Origin: Seriola aureovittata
Taxonomy: Eukaryota > Chordata > Actinopteri > Carangiformes > Carangidae
Assembly (NCBI RefSeq): GCF_021018895.1
Contig: NC_079365.1
Span: 18,746,001-18,810,000, forward strand
Direction of reading: 5' to 3'
DNA: 64,000 bases
Below, piece after piece: positions 34,706 through 47,440 of the stretch. The notes under the pieces were generated by a model. The model made no database searches and was not told where the DNA came from. It was given only the letters and a program-made list of their open reading frames with translations. A program made the position numbers and the translations under genes. Numbering within the stretch: the stretch's first letter is position 1; every line of letters begins with the position of its first letter.

Positions 34706-35053
34706 AAAAGTCTCTTAATTTACTTTACCTCACATGCACACACACACACACACTCAACGGCACACGCTCTCACGCTGTCGCTTAGTGTCTGAGTGTGTTG
34801 ACCTTCACAGCACTGATAGGACAAATGCACTGTACATCCTGCCGCACACTGTACAGCACAACTCCATATATCGTTTCACACTAATCAGCACTACTGTTCT
34901 CAGAGCTAGACAGACAGACAGACATACATTGGCCACTGCTCTAATACGTGTATACATGACCAGTGTGTTCATACAGTGTGTGTGCCCATGCATTTTTTTT
35001 CCTAACCTTTGCAAATGAATGTGACCTTTTTGAATGCAGTGTGGGACAAATGG

Positions 35054-35116
<63 letters not shown>

Positions 35117-37015
35117 TGTGAGTGAGTGACCTCTTTAAGTATAGATAAGCTGTTCTTGTGTCTGATTCTTTGCTGTAAAATCTTGCATCATCTTTTCTTG
35201 CTTGTTGGTGTTTAGTATAGAAATGTTGATCACCACATACAGGCTAACCACAGCTTTCCCCTCTTTTTCTTCCTTTTATCAGTTGCCTAATGTCTGCATG
35301 AGCTGCAATGTAACCTCTTAAAGCCTTGTGTTAATGTTTTGTTGTGGTCATATGGCCAAGGGAATGTCTACCTGCCTGTTTCTCTGAGTTAGCATATTAG
35401 CATCACACTTTGAGCAGGATTTTCTGACTAAATGAATGTGCTGCCAGTGACCACTCACACTCACTGTTAACGCTTCTTCATTAATTCAAGAGTTCTTTTG
35501 ACATAATTTAGCAAACACATACTTAATATTCACGTGAAGCTGAACAGTGCTTAATCACAGTTACAGACTGGAAGGGCTTCACATTTTAACAGTAAGTAAA
35601 AAAAAAAACACTTTCCACACAGTCCAGTCATAATATGACTTAACCAGTGTGCTATCCCCAAATTTCACAGTTTAGTGCTGGGTGACTCTTGGTCAAGCCC
35701 AGAGTATGAGTACAATGCCAATTAATTATTTAATCAGAGCCATGACTAATAGGGTGACACACATAAACACGCTTATACACAAACTTTCAAAAACACAGAG
35801 AAATGTGTACTGGTGGCAAATTCTGTCCGGGCCCTCACTAAGCCATGGGCAGCCCTGTGAGCTGTCACGCTACTCCTGGCCATACCATTGTAATAATGAC
35901 AGTGATTCTTGTCATTATCAGGAAGAGGAGAAGTTGAAACTGGGGTGTGAATCAGCATTCAGTCGGAAACCGAACAAAAGAGAAGAACAGCAAACAGAGA
36001 GAAGACTCATGTGAACTATGGGTCACCCCGAAGGTGGACAACAGTGAGACAAAAGACTGTGGGGGTCCATAGAGCCAGCAGCAAGTACTTATTGGCATCA
36101 TTAGGGCGCATGCTTAAGGTAGTAGGCTTCTGCTCCACCACGCTATGCCCATCAACTCAGTATAGTGATGATCTTACATTTGTTGGCCAAGTTCACCACA
36201 GGAATTATCAGACTTTATTCCTTTTCCATCCTAAAGCAGCCATCTTCATGGTACATTTATTTTTTACATCTGTTGTGCCATGGCCTACGATATGCTTTGT
36301 CTGTTCAGCCTCAACACAGGTACCAAGTCTGACTTCAGGGCTTTAACATAAGGTAAACTTTAGTATGTATTCCGTTTTAAACTTTTCATTGTGATGGTTT
36401 CATTGACTGGCTCACACATTGAGCACCCCGACATTATTGCTGCCTCAGCAGTGTCAATAATTGCCTACTATTAAAGCCTCCTGGACTGACTGGATGCACA
36501 CCATGCTAATGTTTCTGAGGAAACTAATTGTATGGCTCATGCTGTTGCAGCTTGCTTGAGAAAAAAAAAAAACACCACATTTGAGCTTTTGTGTTATATG
36601 GTACCACCTATTGCTCAATATTAGCAGTGTTACTGTAAAAGCTACTTTTATTCAGGGTTCAGTTAAAACTAAAATGATGATTTTGCCATTTCTGACTCCT
36701 GTGTCAATTATTGTTTGGATTTTATCTCTGATCATTGTAACCCATACCAGTTGTCACCCAGATAACTTGAGGAATAATGTTCTGCAATCCTTACCTACAC
36801 CACATGGGGGAGCCAAGAGACAAAACCACTATCCATTGAGTCTGTGCACTTTTCCATTACCAAGTGAGTGAGATTATTCCTGTTCCTTCTTGCATCTTAG
36901 CCAGCCATTTTCCATGTTAAGAAAAAATTGGGTCAAGTGACATCATCTACTTATAAATACATGGTTTTAAAAGGCAATGATTTTCTACAAACAGGTAACA
37001 TGCTCACAAAATAAA
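34706..37015 (+). other. slc45a1: slc45a1 3' untranslated region or flank
   Basis: Follows the stop at 34703-34705 and includes a (TG)n tract at 35057-35114 and a CA run near 34736. No reading frame here is supported. AATAAA at 37010-37015 is one candidate polyadenylation signal; an earlier site may be used. Transcript extent is unknown. Confidence 0.4.
35057..35114. repeat. (TG)n microsatellite
   Basis: About 29 TG units downstream of the slc45a1 stop codon, probably within its 3' untranslated region. Confidence 0.95.
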
Positions 37016-37036
37016 TAAACTTAAGTAAAAAGACAA

Positions 37037-37840
37037 TTTATTTGTTAATCAGAATATACAAAGCAGTGGCTGAAGTAACCGAATGTCATTCTGGTTCTGA
37101 AAAAGGCAGTCTTGGACACAAAACTGGGCTACCCAGCCATAACATAAAACTCATTGAAAACGTAAGAAAAACAAAGTATAAATGGTACAAACTTGCGTGG
37201 AATGCATACAGAACAAATGACCAAAGCTTTAAGATTTAAGAGGGGTTAATTTACATTGCAAAATCCTGCCTCCATAGAACAAGGTCAAGCAGTCTTATCA
37301 TGGAGGCACAAGACAGAGCCCCTTTATTCATTTGCACCATCTGTCATGTTAACAGGGCAGCCAAGCCAAGGATTAACTAGCAGCTCAACACAAAAAATTA
37401 TGCCTCAACTAATAATGCTAACAACTGTCCATTAGCCCCTGCTTAAAACTTATCTTTGGTCCTTTAAGTGAATCTGAGAGGTCAACATGAGCCTTGGAGG
37501 AGGTGAGCAGCTGCCTGTGTGTATGAATCATCTGGTCAGCACTGCCATAATAGAGATTGTGCTTCTAACATACTGATATAAAATCAAAAAATTAAAGAAC
37601 TGATCTCATGGTGTGGCCCAATTTGTACAAGTAGAAAAAAGCTCATTTTAAAGACCAATAAATAACATTTCATAAAAAAAAGGATGCAGGGCCACTATGT
37701 TTCAGGACTCCAGTGCAATGTGATAACATGGGAGCAAACAAAAAGAAATCTCTCTCAAAGAAACAGAAAGCACAAGCTCTACAACATTATGTTGACCAGG
37801 CTGGTAAGACAGTGCTGCAAACAAGTTGCAGGGCAGAGAT
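37037..37840 (-). other. ptma: Probable 3' untranslated region of the prothymosin gene
   Basis: Downstream (minus strand) of the stop at 37843-37841. An AATAAA on the minus strand corresponds to TTTATT at 37037-37042, giving a 3' UTR of about 800 nt. The boundary is inferred from the hexamer. Confidence 0.4.
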
Positions 37841-39515
37841 CTAAGCCTCCACTTCTGCCTCTTTTGAATCTCCATTTTCCTCTGTCTTCTGCTTTTTTGT
37901 CTCCGCCTTTTCCTAATGAATAAAAAAAGAAGAGTATTTCATGCATAAGAAAAGATTAAGAGTTCACCAGATTAGTCAACACATATGAAAAACAAGTGAT
38001 TACATTGTACACCCACCTCATCCTCCTCAGCAGCACGCTTCACCGGCTGTGCATCAGTCTCCTCAGCAGGGGGCGCCTCCTCTGCATTCCCTGTAAGCAC
38101 AGTTTGCCACTTCAGAAAATACATCCTTTACTTTCAATGTAATTAAAACAAAAAGATTTACTTGTACAAGGTCTACGCAAGGGAACAATATCTATGTGGC
38201 AGATTGGAAACTTGTTAAACATGGTTGCTTGAGTCTTACTGCAAACAAAAATGCAGTTTTCTATGAACATACCATCTCCATTCTTGTGTTCCTCCTCTGC
38301 GGGTTCTTCCACTTTGTCACTGTGATCAGCACCATTCTACACGAGAAGAGGAAAATGTCAATCCATGCCAGGGCTTTTATTATGTGAGCAATATTGTAGG
38401 ATAATGGATAATATTTTCAGTATTAAAGAGAAAAAGAAATCAAAACATGGAACATAGTTGAAATAATCCTCTCAGAGTCTTACATCTACAGACTCCTCTG
38501 GGGACACTTAAAAAAGGCATGTGTATGGAGCTCTTATTAGCTCCCCAGAGGATTAGCTACCAAGCTCTGGGAAACCTCAGACTAGAGACACCAATGGAGA
38601 CGTCCAAAGACTTGCTAAACAACATCTGTGCCATTTCACAACCCAAACAAAGCACAGTGTGGAGAGCAGCTGAACAGGAGGGGGAGGCGGGTGCAGCGAC
38701 ACCTGCATGATGAGGGGTGCTAAGACAAAAGGCCATGAGGCTGCCTGCCCTCCTCTCCAACTCACTGTGCCATTGGCAGGTGCGTCCCCGTTGTCGGTCT
38801 TCTTCTTCTCCTCCTCCTCCACTTCTACTTCTTTCTTCTCTTTCAGCTCCTACAAAATAAAAGCATGCCCCTTAATCAATGTGACGTTCAGCAAAGAGTT
38901 TATTCTGAAGTACCAAACGTTCTGGTATTGACACATCTGGTATTGATTTAAAAAAAGCTAGCTTTCGATACATGTGATTAAGTGTAATTCAATTAAAACT
39001 GTTAGAAATGATAGTGATAATAATGATTTTTGAACGTTTTCATCCCGAGCCGCGGGTAATGTAACGTTAACGTTACTGTGGCTTCCCGCCCACAGCGGCA
39101 GCTCCGCTTCACCAGCTGTACCGTTTCTGCCGCTTTGTCTGCTCAACAACACATTTTTAGCTAACCACATCACATACGTTTGATTTTCCGGGCACAATAT
39201 TTAGCTGACAATTACTCGTAAATCACCTTGATGGCGTGCGGCTATCGTCAAATGACATTTCAATGTAACAGTAATTTAGGTAAAACACCCCCTCAATTAC
39301 TGTTTTAACTTACGAGAGGTACCGTTTACTACATCCGTCGAATAAAACACTGTTGTAGGACCTGAACTAGCTTAACAAAAATAAAACAACAACTTGGAAA
39401 AGTTCTCAAAAATCTTTTAACACGACGGTTCAACAAAAAGAAAAAAAAACTTAATGAAACGCACCTTGGTTGTAACCTCTGCAGTTGTGGTCGTGTCAAC
39501 AGCTGTGTCGGCCAT
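37841..39515 (-). CDS. ptma: Prothymosin-alpha/parathymosin family nuclear protein
   Basis: Small, highly charged, disordered nuclear protein; family members bind histones and affect chromatin and cell proliferation. Five minus-strand exons: 39515-39465, 38849-38766, 38336-38273, 38090-38017, 37912-37841. The total is 345 nt, 114 residues, all GT-AG with agreeing phases. The N-terminus MADTAVD..TTKELKEKKEV and the DAPANG block match prothymosin alpha. The C-terminal KRAAEEDE followed by TKKQKTEENG matches its nuclear localisation signal. The centre is unusual: residues about 46-82 are only moderately acidic, without the long Glu/Asp run that defines prothymosin alpha, and Asp+Glu make up about one third of the protein rather than about half. 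It could therefore be a divergent ptma paralogue or a parathymosin-type protein. The gene converges on slc45a1. Confidence 0.8.
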
Positions 39516-39850
39516 GGCTAATTTTGTGAATTAATTTAGATAATTATATTCCTGTTTAGTAAATGATTTTATTTGTTGGCTCTTTGCCTTCGTGTGTATA
39601 GTCCAAAGACGCTGAGAGAGAAATGATGTCTGCCCGTCTCCGCTTTTCTCTCGACCTCGTTGAAAGTCCACTATCGTCTGATGCAGCGGCTCGATCTCGC
39701 ACACGATTGGACAGTGTCGACCGTAGGAGCATTCGATTGAACGAAAAGTTCGTCAATCAGAAGAATACGTCCCGCCTACCAGCTATCTCGTCGTTGATTG
39801 GTCAATTGTTTTAAAGCGCTGCACTATGATACCAGAGTTCTTTTTTTCCA
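39516..39850 (-). promoter_or_regulatory. ptma: Probable prothymosin gene promoter
   Basis: Region directly upstream of the prothymosin ATG, with locally raised CpG content around 39630-39780 and CCAAT-related words. No TATA box stands out. Called by position and composition only. Confidence 0.35.
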
Positions 39851-42800
39851 CAACCCACCAGTTTGATTTTTCACCTGCATTTTGAACAATGGGTGTAAGT
39901 AGTGGCCTGTTGTTCAAATCAAAATAATCTATTAGACTCAGCTGACGAATGATTTCTTGTGTCGATGGATTGTAAAAGTTTCTAAACATGTGCCCACGCA
40001 CCGCATCTTTTGTCTTAGCGCTCTTTCTCTGCAGAGATCGGGTATCAAATTACAAGCAAAAAAGACTAATGTGACGATGTGAAAACCATGCGGCCACTCC
40101 TCCTTTCTATATTTAACGCATGTAACGAATGTGCTCCTGCTCGAATGTGCTTACACTTTCACTTTTCACAAGACCTGATCAATTGAACCACACTAGTAAC
40201 AATGCAACGTGTATATTAGTTATGCACATTACATGAAGGGATTTTAGAGCAACAACATAACCATTTTACAGATTCAAGGTTTATTCTGTATGGATGTTGC
40301 TGTGACTCTTAAAATTGCCAATTGAACATTAGTATTTATGAATTGATAAATTTAATTTAACAATAAAGTATTACATTTTCTACTTAAGTTATTAAGGTAA
40401 CTGAGCTCAATCAGTAGGGAACACTAGTTATCTGTTTTATATTTGATAAAAACAAAAGGGAAAATAAATCGTGTCTCGCATCAGATAGATAAGCCAAGCA
40501 ATACATGTGACATGTGATTTGTGAGTCTAATAGATACAGTAATGTGGTGTATAGTAGGCTACAGTAAATGTGTGTGCATACAGAACTATGTGAAAACTTA
40601 TACAGAATGTATTGAAGATATTTTATTCTATTTTATTTGCTGAGAAAGTACAGTTTTCCAAAGCTGAGGAAGGGTTAGGGTAAGACACTTAACTGAGGTC
40701 AAGTCTAAACTGTACAACAGGAGTGATCTTTTCTATAGTCATGCACATGCAAAAAAAAAAGAAGAAAAAAAAAGATAGCATTCACAGAAGGGAACTCGTT
40801 TGCAAGACCTCACAGACACTACTGAAAGGCTTTTTACAGTTTGTCTCTGATTCACATTTCAAGTGATTAATATGATTTAAATTTGAAATTTCTCCACACA
40901 TATTGTCCCTGTTAATTAAGAAACCTCTTTTCTTAATAAAATAATGTTGTCTGATACCCCAAGCAAGTTGTTTTTCTTCAACCTCAGAAGTACGAGGTGA
41001 ACTTTTTTTGCTGTCTCGGCACTTGCTCATCCAACTGTTAAACCAGAGGAAATGGCAACACACAACTCTGTGGTCCCTGAACTGAAAAAATTTTAACCTG
41101 CATCTGGTCAGTGTTTCACTATCATTTAAAAACTAGGGCAAACATATATCACAGATAAAATCGACACAGTTTGTGCCTTAGCACTGACCTACAACTGAAT
41201 TCCTCAAGTTTCAACCACATAATTTAACCTCAATCAATGTTATTTGCCACGCCTCTCACTGTTTCCGCCCACACACAGCACATTCATTTTCATATAACTG
41301 TCAGATAGTTGTCAGAGAAACAGTGTAATTTCCACTTCTTTAACTCCAGTAGACAAAACATATTTATACATGCTCCACAGATGACATCACTTTGGTCTGG
41401 ATTACAAATTTCTAGACAGTCATACCAATGTTTGTATCCTGAACTTGTCCCAACACACCCAAGGAAGATATCTTGACACAAGTACTTCTTTAGCCTCTAA
41501 TTTAGGAACTCCTCAAACCTAATCCTTCTCTGCCTCACTTATCTTCCCCTTGCCATGCCAGCATTCAAGCCCGATTTTGAAGAAGCCTCAGGGCCCTTTT
41601 TAGTCATTCACCTCACATTCAGCTGAAATATAATTATGAAGACTGTAATTACATGCAGAGATCAAAGGGTTGTGTGTCAGTGTACTAGCTAGTTACTTAG
41701 AGATTTATTTTCTGTTTTAGGATTTCTTTTCCCCTCATGTTGAGTCTGTTGCTCAACTATATTACCTGATAGCTAACAGTATGTGAAAATGTTGCTCATT
41801 TCAATTATATACCAGTTCTTCTGATATATTATGTGAAAGACAAAAAAATGGTTATAATGAGCAATGAGCAAGACGTCAGGTAATCGCATCCACATCGCAG
41901 TTATAGTGTGGTCGAAAATGAATACCCAAGGCAGCAATGAAATACATTCACCATGTCGCTGCACTTGAAGACAAGGACTCATCTTGATATTGCATGAAGT
42001 GTTGCCCTTTTTATTTGGGAAATGAAGACCATGTGGAGACTGCAGAGCACTGGAGCAGACATCCAGCATGTAATGGCCTCAGTGTGTGCAGAGTGTACTG
42101 TGAATCCATGAGCACAACTGTAGGGCAGAGTAAAAAGCAGCAGAAAGGCATTACTCACTCTTTTTCTGTAACTGGAAAATGGGAGCAATCAGATAGAGGG
42201 GGGAGTGTTTGTGAGATCATTTCCTGTCTTTTTTTTTTCTTATTTGCCTACCTCAACATGTTTCCATGTGCCACCGATCTGTTACAAAGTTTTAAAAAAA
42301 AATTTATGTGTGTGCAGCCTGTTCATTTTGCAGGTAAGAGAACCGTTGCAGCAAGTAGGCCAGTCAGGGAAAAAGTTGAAAAAGAGATGCAATTTATGTG
42401 GTGATTTTTACAAACTTATTTGCCAACAACTTGAGTGTTTTCCACAGTTTCCACTAGTAGGAACTGGAAACATTTTTTTTATCCTATTTAAAGTTGTCGG
42501 ACCACAGAAAGTAATACTGTATAAAATGAAAGCCTCTTTGTGTTCACAGTGACACACTTTGAAAATAAATCAAATATTTTGCATCGGGTCCCATTGCCTA
42601 GGGAAACATGTCTTGAAGTGCTAAACTGTTCTCTGCTGGTCTAACAGGTCAGAGGATATAGGATGGGAAGTACAGCACCTTAATTTCACCTTGATTTCAT
42701 GCAGACAAAAGGACTGACCTCACTTGTGGAATGTCAGTGCTTGGGGCTAGAGCAAAGTGGGGCCCATCAAAGAGCAGAGGTCAGGATTAGGCGGGGGAAG

Positions 42801-45800
42801 GGTCCCGATAATTGCTGGAATTGGTGGGGGAAAACTGAGCTCTTTTGTTTAGAACAGCAGTGTCCTGCATGGTCTGGCTGGCTTTCTCTAGTTCTCAGGC
42901 AAGTCCTGCAGAGTACAGGGACAACATAAAGTTGACTTCTCACTTGGACTCTTCAGTCGAATGCACAGTAAGGGAGAAAGTGTGCTTATATTATGGACCT
43001 ATAATTAACACAATTAGGTAAAGTCATTATTGATGATAATGAAAATATAGTAGCGCTGTCTCGAGACATCCTGCAGCTCGACCTATATTTTCAAATAAAA
43101 ACTGCAACCACAATGAATGGATTTTTATGAATATTATTTTGAGATGGTGGGGAGAGTAATAACAATACCAAGGCCCAAGTAAGAACAACAAAATAAAACA
43201 AAAGTAAGACTACAATAATGACAATAAATGGAAAAGGTACATGAATATATGGATTGATAAGTAAAACTACACATAAAAAGTTTACATTCCAGGGTTCAAT
43301 AAATCAAGTTTCCACTTAAAAGCAAACAAATAATTTGAATTAATTGTTGTAGGATAAAATGTTTACATATTTAGACAAACATTAAAAAAAATGTAATTTA
43401 TTGTAATGGTGTTTATTTCATGATCACTTAGTGACTATTATGCCACTACAGCAGCCAACAACAGGATTCTACAGATTGAGAAAAAAAAGGAACCTGAGTA
43501 TAAAAACAATGTTCAATAAAACAGCAAAATTAAAACAGAAAGAAAAGAAAAGAAAAAAAAAACACTGTATCTGAGTTAAATGGAACATACATAATGTAAA
43601 CCAAAGTGCCTCAGTGGCACAGTGCCAAGAGATCCTGAAACCCTGCAGCTCTGATGTTGTTGGTGCTGCTGTGGTCGACATGTCTCTTCAGTGTCTCATG
43701 GATTAGTCTGTAGGTGCTTTGAGGATTTGGAAAATGCCACTGCTAGTGTTTCCCAATGCTGCAAGCCTTTGGGTGTCAGTGCACTTTGATTTAAAGGAGT
43801 GTTTGCCATTAATTCGAGCTAGTTCAAAATGAGTGCTGGATTTATTAAAGGATGTGCATTGCCTTCTTCCCTGTTTGTGATAACCAGAGGCAGGATATCA
43901 AGGTGCAGCCAAGGTCTGGAGGATGTTGTTTTGTTAACACTGGGTAATGAATTGGTTTTTCTAGCTAAATTTCTGACGCACAGGGGACAAATATTACAGG
44001 GTGTGAAGTAACTGGGGTGACCGTTATCTTCTCCTAAGAATTCTCTCCATAAAAAGGCATCATTTCACATCCAGATTAGGAGAAAGCAACTACTCGATGT
44101 AGAAGAGTTCAGATACTTCAGGACTCATAATCAGTGAATGACAGTAGAGCTGATTGTGACATGAGTGACAGAGAAATGCATCAGCTGACCCATAAACTTT
44201 GCTTCTTGGTCGTCCATTGCAATCTGATCCTCCCTTTTAAGTAGTGACCAAAGTTTATAATGTGAATACAAACAGCTGAAATCTTAGAAAACTCCACAGT
44301 GGTTGTGGATGTCCATACAGGGTGCATACAGGGTATAAATGACTGGTAAGAGACTCCAGAGCAGACTGAGGACATGCCTCAGGGACTGCACATCTCCCAG
44401 CTGGCATGAAAGAGAGTGTTTGGTGGAGGTGTTGGAGGAAACTGCTGAGGTAAAAAAGGTCACCTGGGGTACTCTGCTGGCTTTGTTGCCACAGTGACCC
44501 TGAATCTGCTACAAAATGAGTAAATGGGTGGATGTACAGATGGATGACAGATATGATGTGATGTATTGTGTATTCACATTACAGAAGCAAAGATGATGTA
44601 TGTATTCTGTAAATTGTACATACAGAATGTTGCAATTAATTCTGGGCATTTCCAGTGTCAACAAATTTACCATTGATTGGATTTAAATTCAGTGGATGTT
44701 GAGATGTAATCATCATCAACTGCATCAACTTATACTTCTCTTCATTTATTGTCCGAACACAGCAAGAGCAAAAAAGACAAACATGTTTCAGTCCTCAGCG
44801 CTGAACAGTGTCAGATTGCAGTTGGAGGTAGGGAAACATATTGTCCATCAATTAATCCATTAAGCATTCAAATACATCAGCGAGCACTTTGCCCTCCCTA
44901 TTGACAAATAATACATCATATAGTATTAAAGTATTAAAACCAATACCACATATGCATAATACATTTGACTGTAAAATATAAACCCCAGCTCTATTTATCT
45001 ATCTATCTATCTATGATAGATCTAGCAGATCTTGTATTCCTTGTGCTTTTCATGAAGGCATCGGTTTACTCAAGTAAGACACCCTGATTATCCCATGCCC
45101 ATTTAAACAGACCAGAACCTGATAGAAACTCGTGTCTGTGGTTGTCACATGGTGTTCCAAGATTCTGTACTGGTTTCTTGTCCAAAACAATTATTCAAAA
45201 ATTGAAAAAGTGATGGCAATTAATCAAAAGTTACAACTGAGTACACAAGTGATATGAGTGAAAAATGTCCTAAAATAGGCTGTGCATGAAAGAACAGCAA
45301 TTTTTTTTTCAGCTCTACCACCTTATTTATTTCACCTCTTAGCTCCACCCCTGCAACTGTCTTGCCAGAGAAAAGTGGAAATTTCCAGTAATTCCTACTG
45401 CTTTGCACGAAGTGCTCCTCCTCCTTCTAGTTTCCCGCCTTTCACTCTACCTGCTCTTTCCTGCTGCATGTTGGCCTTAAGACCTCATGGCCCTCTGCTG
45501 CTCAACTATGTGTTGCCCAGCAGTTTCTACTTTGCACAATGAGAAAACCTACTCTTTCTCACACAGACATCCAATGTTTCATGTAGTCAGTGGTCTATAA
45601 TTTTCTTTCATTGCAGATGTTTAAGATTGAGTGTTTGTTTGGGTGACAAAGAGATTAGCAATTTAAAAAAAAAGAACTTTTTTATGTTTGTCATTTGCAC
45701 TGATCTTTCTGAGGGAGCCTGTTTCTTTGTTTACTATTTCAAAAGTACATCATATCTTGTTACCCTCTGAATAAATATTACGGGTTAAGCAATGTGTAAC

Positions 45801-46899
45801 TATCACATTAGCTCTTGAATGATGAACAACGCTTGGCTTGGGATCACAGAACAGATTGTAGATTTGCATTTTTATGTCTCTGGCTGATCTGATATTCTGG
45901 TGTCTGGTGTGTTTCAGAGATATCACATGCTCCAGAGCTTGCCTACAACAGATACATCTACAGTAAAAATTCAAGATTCAAGTAATGTGTCAATACAATG
46001 AAGGCATAGGTGTGGTTCAGATGTGGAAAAGGAGATGATGAGTGTTAACGTCTTTACCGCCTGAGAGGTCTGGGCTATCTCATTGTTTCATCTGTGGTTT
46101 TATGACTTCCTCATAATTCACGACCATAGCAGAAACGTGCAAACATCAGCAGCAGTGAAGCTTGACAGAGAATAATTTTAGTTAAAATACAAATACTCCA
46201 CAAGACAGCTGGAGTGGAGAAGTTTGGGTGTGTTGATGGCATGAGGCACACTGACCTTAGACCCATTGTGAAGCACCAACAAAGAGCCATCTGCACAGCA
46301 ACCAAAGCTGAGATGAGGGACTCGCGCACAGGGGGACCGAGGAGGGGGGTGGATGGGTGGTGGGACACAGAGGGACCTGCAGAGTGTGAAAGAGAAAACA
46401 GATCAATGATAAAGAAAATGTTTACATTTTAAAGCTTAATCGGTTAGGCAATGTGTGAAATATCATAACAGTTCATGGAAACATCTCAGAGGTTTGTACA
46501 CAGAGAAAACAAGAAGCTGCACAGCATATCAACCCAGAGAGTACGTGGATCTTTCTACTGGTGCTTAAGTGGAAGACAAGAGCTGCTGGCCTAATCACTC
46601 AAGAGCACATTTCCTGCCTCCTGTATGATGAGATGAAGTCAACTGAAGCTGTTTGAGGAAAATGTTTAACTGAAACCTGGATTTCAAACATGGCGGGTAT
46701 CTCATTCATTCTGCCAGCAGAAACATACAGGCTTTGTCTCTGCATTGATCTGAATTTTAATTATATCTTTGTTTAGAATGTTGATAGTTTGAATGTGAAT
46801 GTGTTTCATAGTGCAAACAATATTTAGATTTCCTTTAGGGTGCATTTCATAACAGTGAAAACAAAGACAAAATGGTGTCAGGGACATCTGTAAAATTCA
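39851..46899. other. Gene-free stretch
   Basis: No exon with both splice sites and recognisable protein content on either strand. It contains (ATCT)n at about 44996-45014 and several homopolymer runs. Short open frames are unsupported. A non-coding RNA cannot be excluded from sequence alone. Confidence 0.45.
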
Positions 46900-46932
46900 C
46901 AACTGTTTCACAGGTAAGACATGAGAGTCAGG

Positions 46933-46945
46933 ATTGCTTAGCAAC
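46933..46945. promoter_or_regulatory. RFX X-box-like palindrome
   Basis: ATTGCT-T-AGCAAC fits the RFX consensus RYYNYY(N1-3)RRNRAC. It lies in gene-free DNA 319 bp from a second, perfectly palindromic site. Confidence 0.4.
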
Positions 46946-47251
46946 AGCAGTAAAAAATTCTTGCAGCCTGTGTGGCAACAGAAGAACTGATGGTGCTGCC
47001 ATCCAGTGGTGGACTGGTAGCACATGCTGGGGTCGAGCTGGCACTGAGAATGATCAAAAGCTCACCTCTCAAAAGCATGTATGTGCAGCAAGATGAAATA
47101 GCTGCTGATTATTTGCAAGGCGTGAACTTCATTTATGAAAAAAGGACTTGATAGTAAGGATAGTGATATCCTCTTTCCATCTTGAACACTATTCGAAAAT
47201 GTGTTCAGTAATTCGATTGGCTGGAAAATGCACCAGCTCTCACGGCGGATG

Positions 47252-47264
47252 GTTGCTTAGCAAC
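47252..47264. promoter_or_regulatory. Perfect RFX X-box palindrome
   Basis: GTTGCT-T-AGCAAC is an exact inverted repeat with a one-base spacer and fits the RFX X-box consensus. It sits just before a G-quadruplex-type run at 47274. No ciliary gene is seen adjacent. Confidence 0.45.
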
Positions 47265-47273
47265 ATTCATGGT

Positions 47274-47321
47274 AGGGTGGGAAGTGGGTGGGAGGGTGTT
47301 AGTGTTGGGGGGGGGGGGGCG
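47274..47321 (+). other. G-rich tract with G-quadruplex motif
   Basis: GGGTGGGAAGTGGGTGGGAG followed by GG satisfies four-run quadruplex spacing and is followed by a run of about 13 G near 47307. Similar plus-strand G-rich tracts occur at about 46331-46363 and 48317-48348, so this part of the gap has a local strand composition bias. Confidence 0.6.
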
Positions 47322-47408
47322 GAGCGTTCTTTAAGAGGAGGGAGCAGTGTGGGCGCAGACAGTCTTTCTGGGGAAATACCTGGCAAACTTCCCAAATAAA
47401 TAAATAAA

Positions 47409-47409
<1 letters not shown>

Positions 47410-47432
<23 letters not shown>
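47410..47432. repeat. (GA)n microsatellite
   Basis: About eleven GA units followed by imperfect GAGGGAGA repeats in the gene-free region upstream of the odad1-like gene's 3' end. Confidence 0.85.

Positions 47433-47440
<8 letters not shown>

Noticed and set aside
39783..40001. 72-residue minus-strand frame upstream of the prothymosin gene
   Set aside because: No recognisable family, no splice sites, and it overlaps the probable promoter flank.
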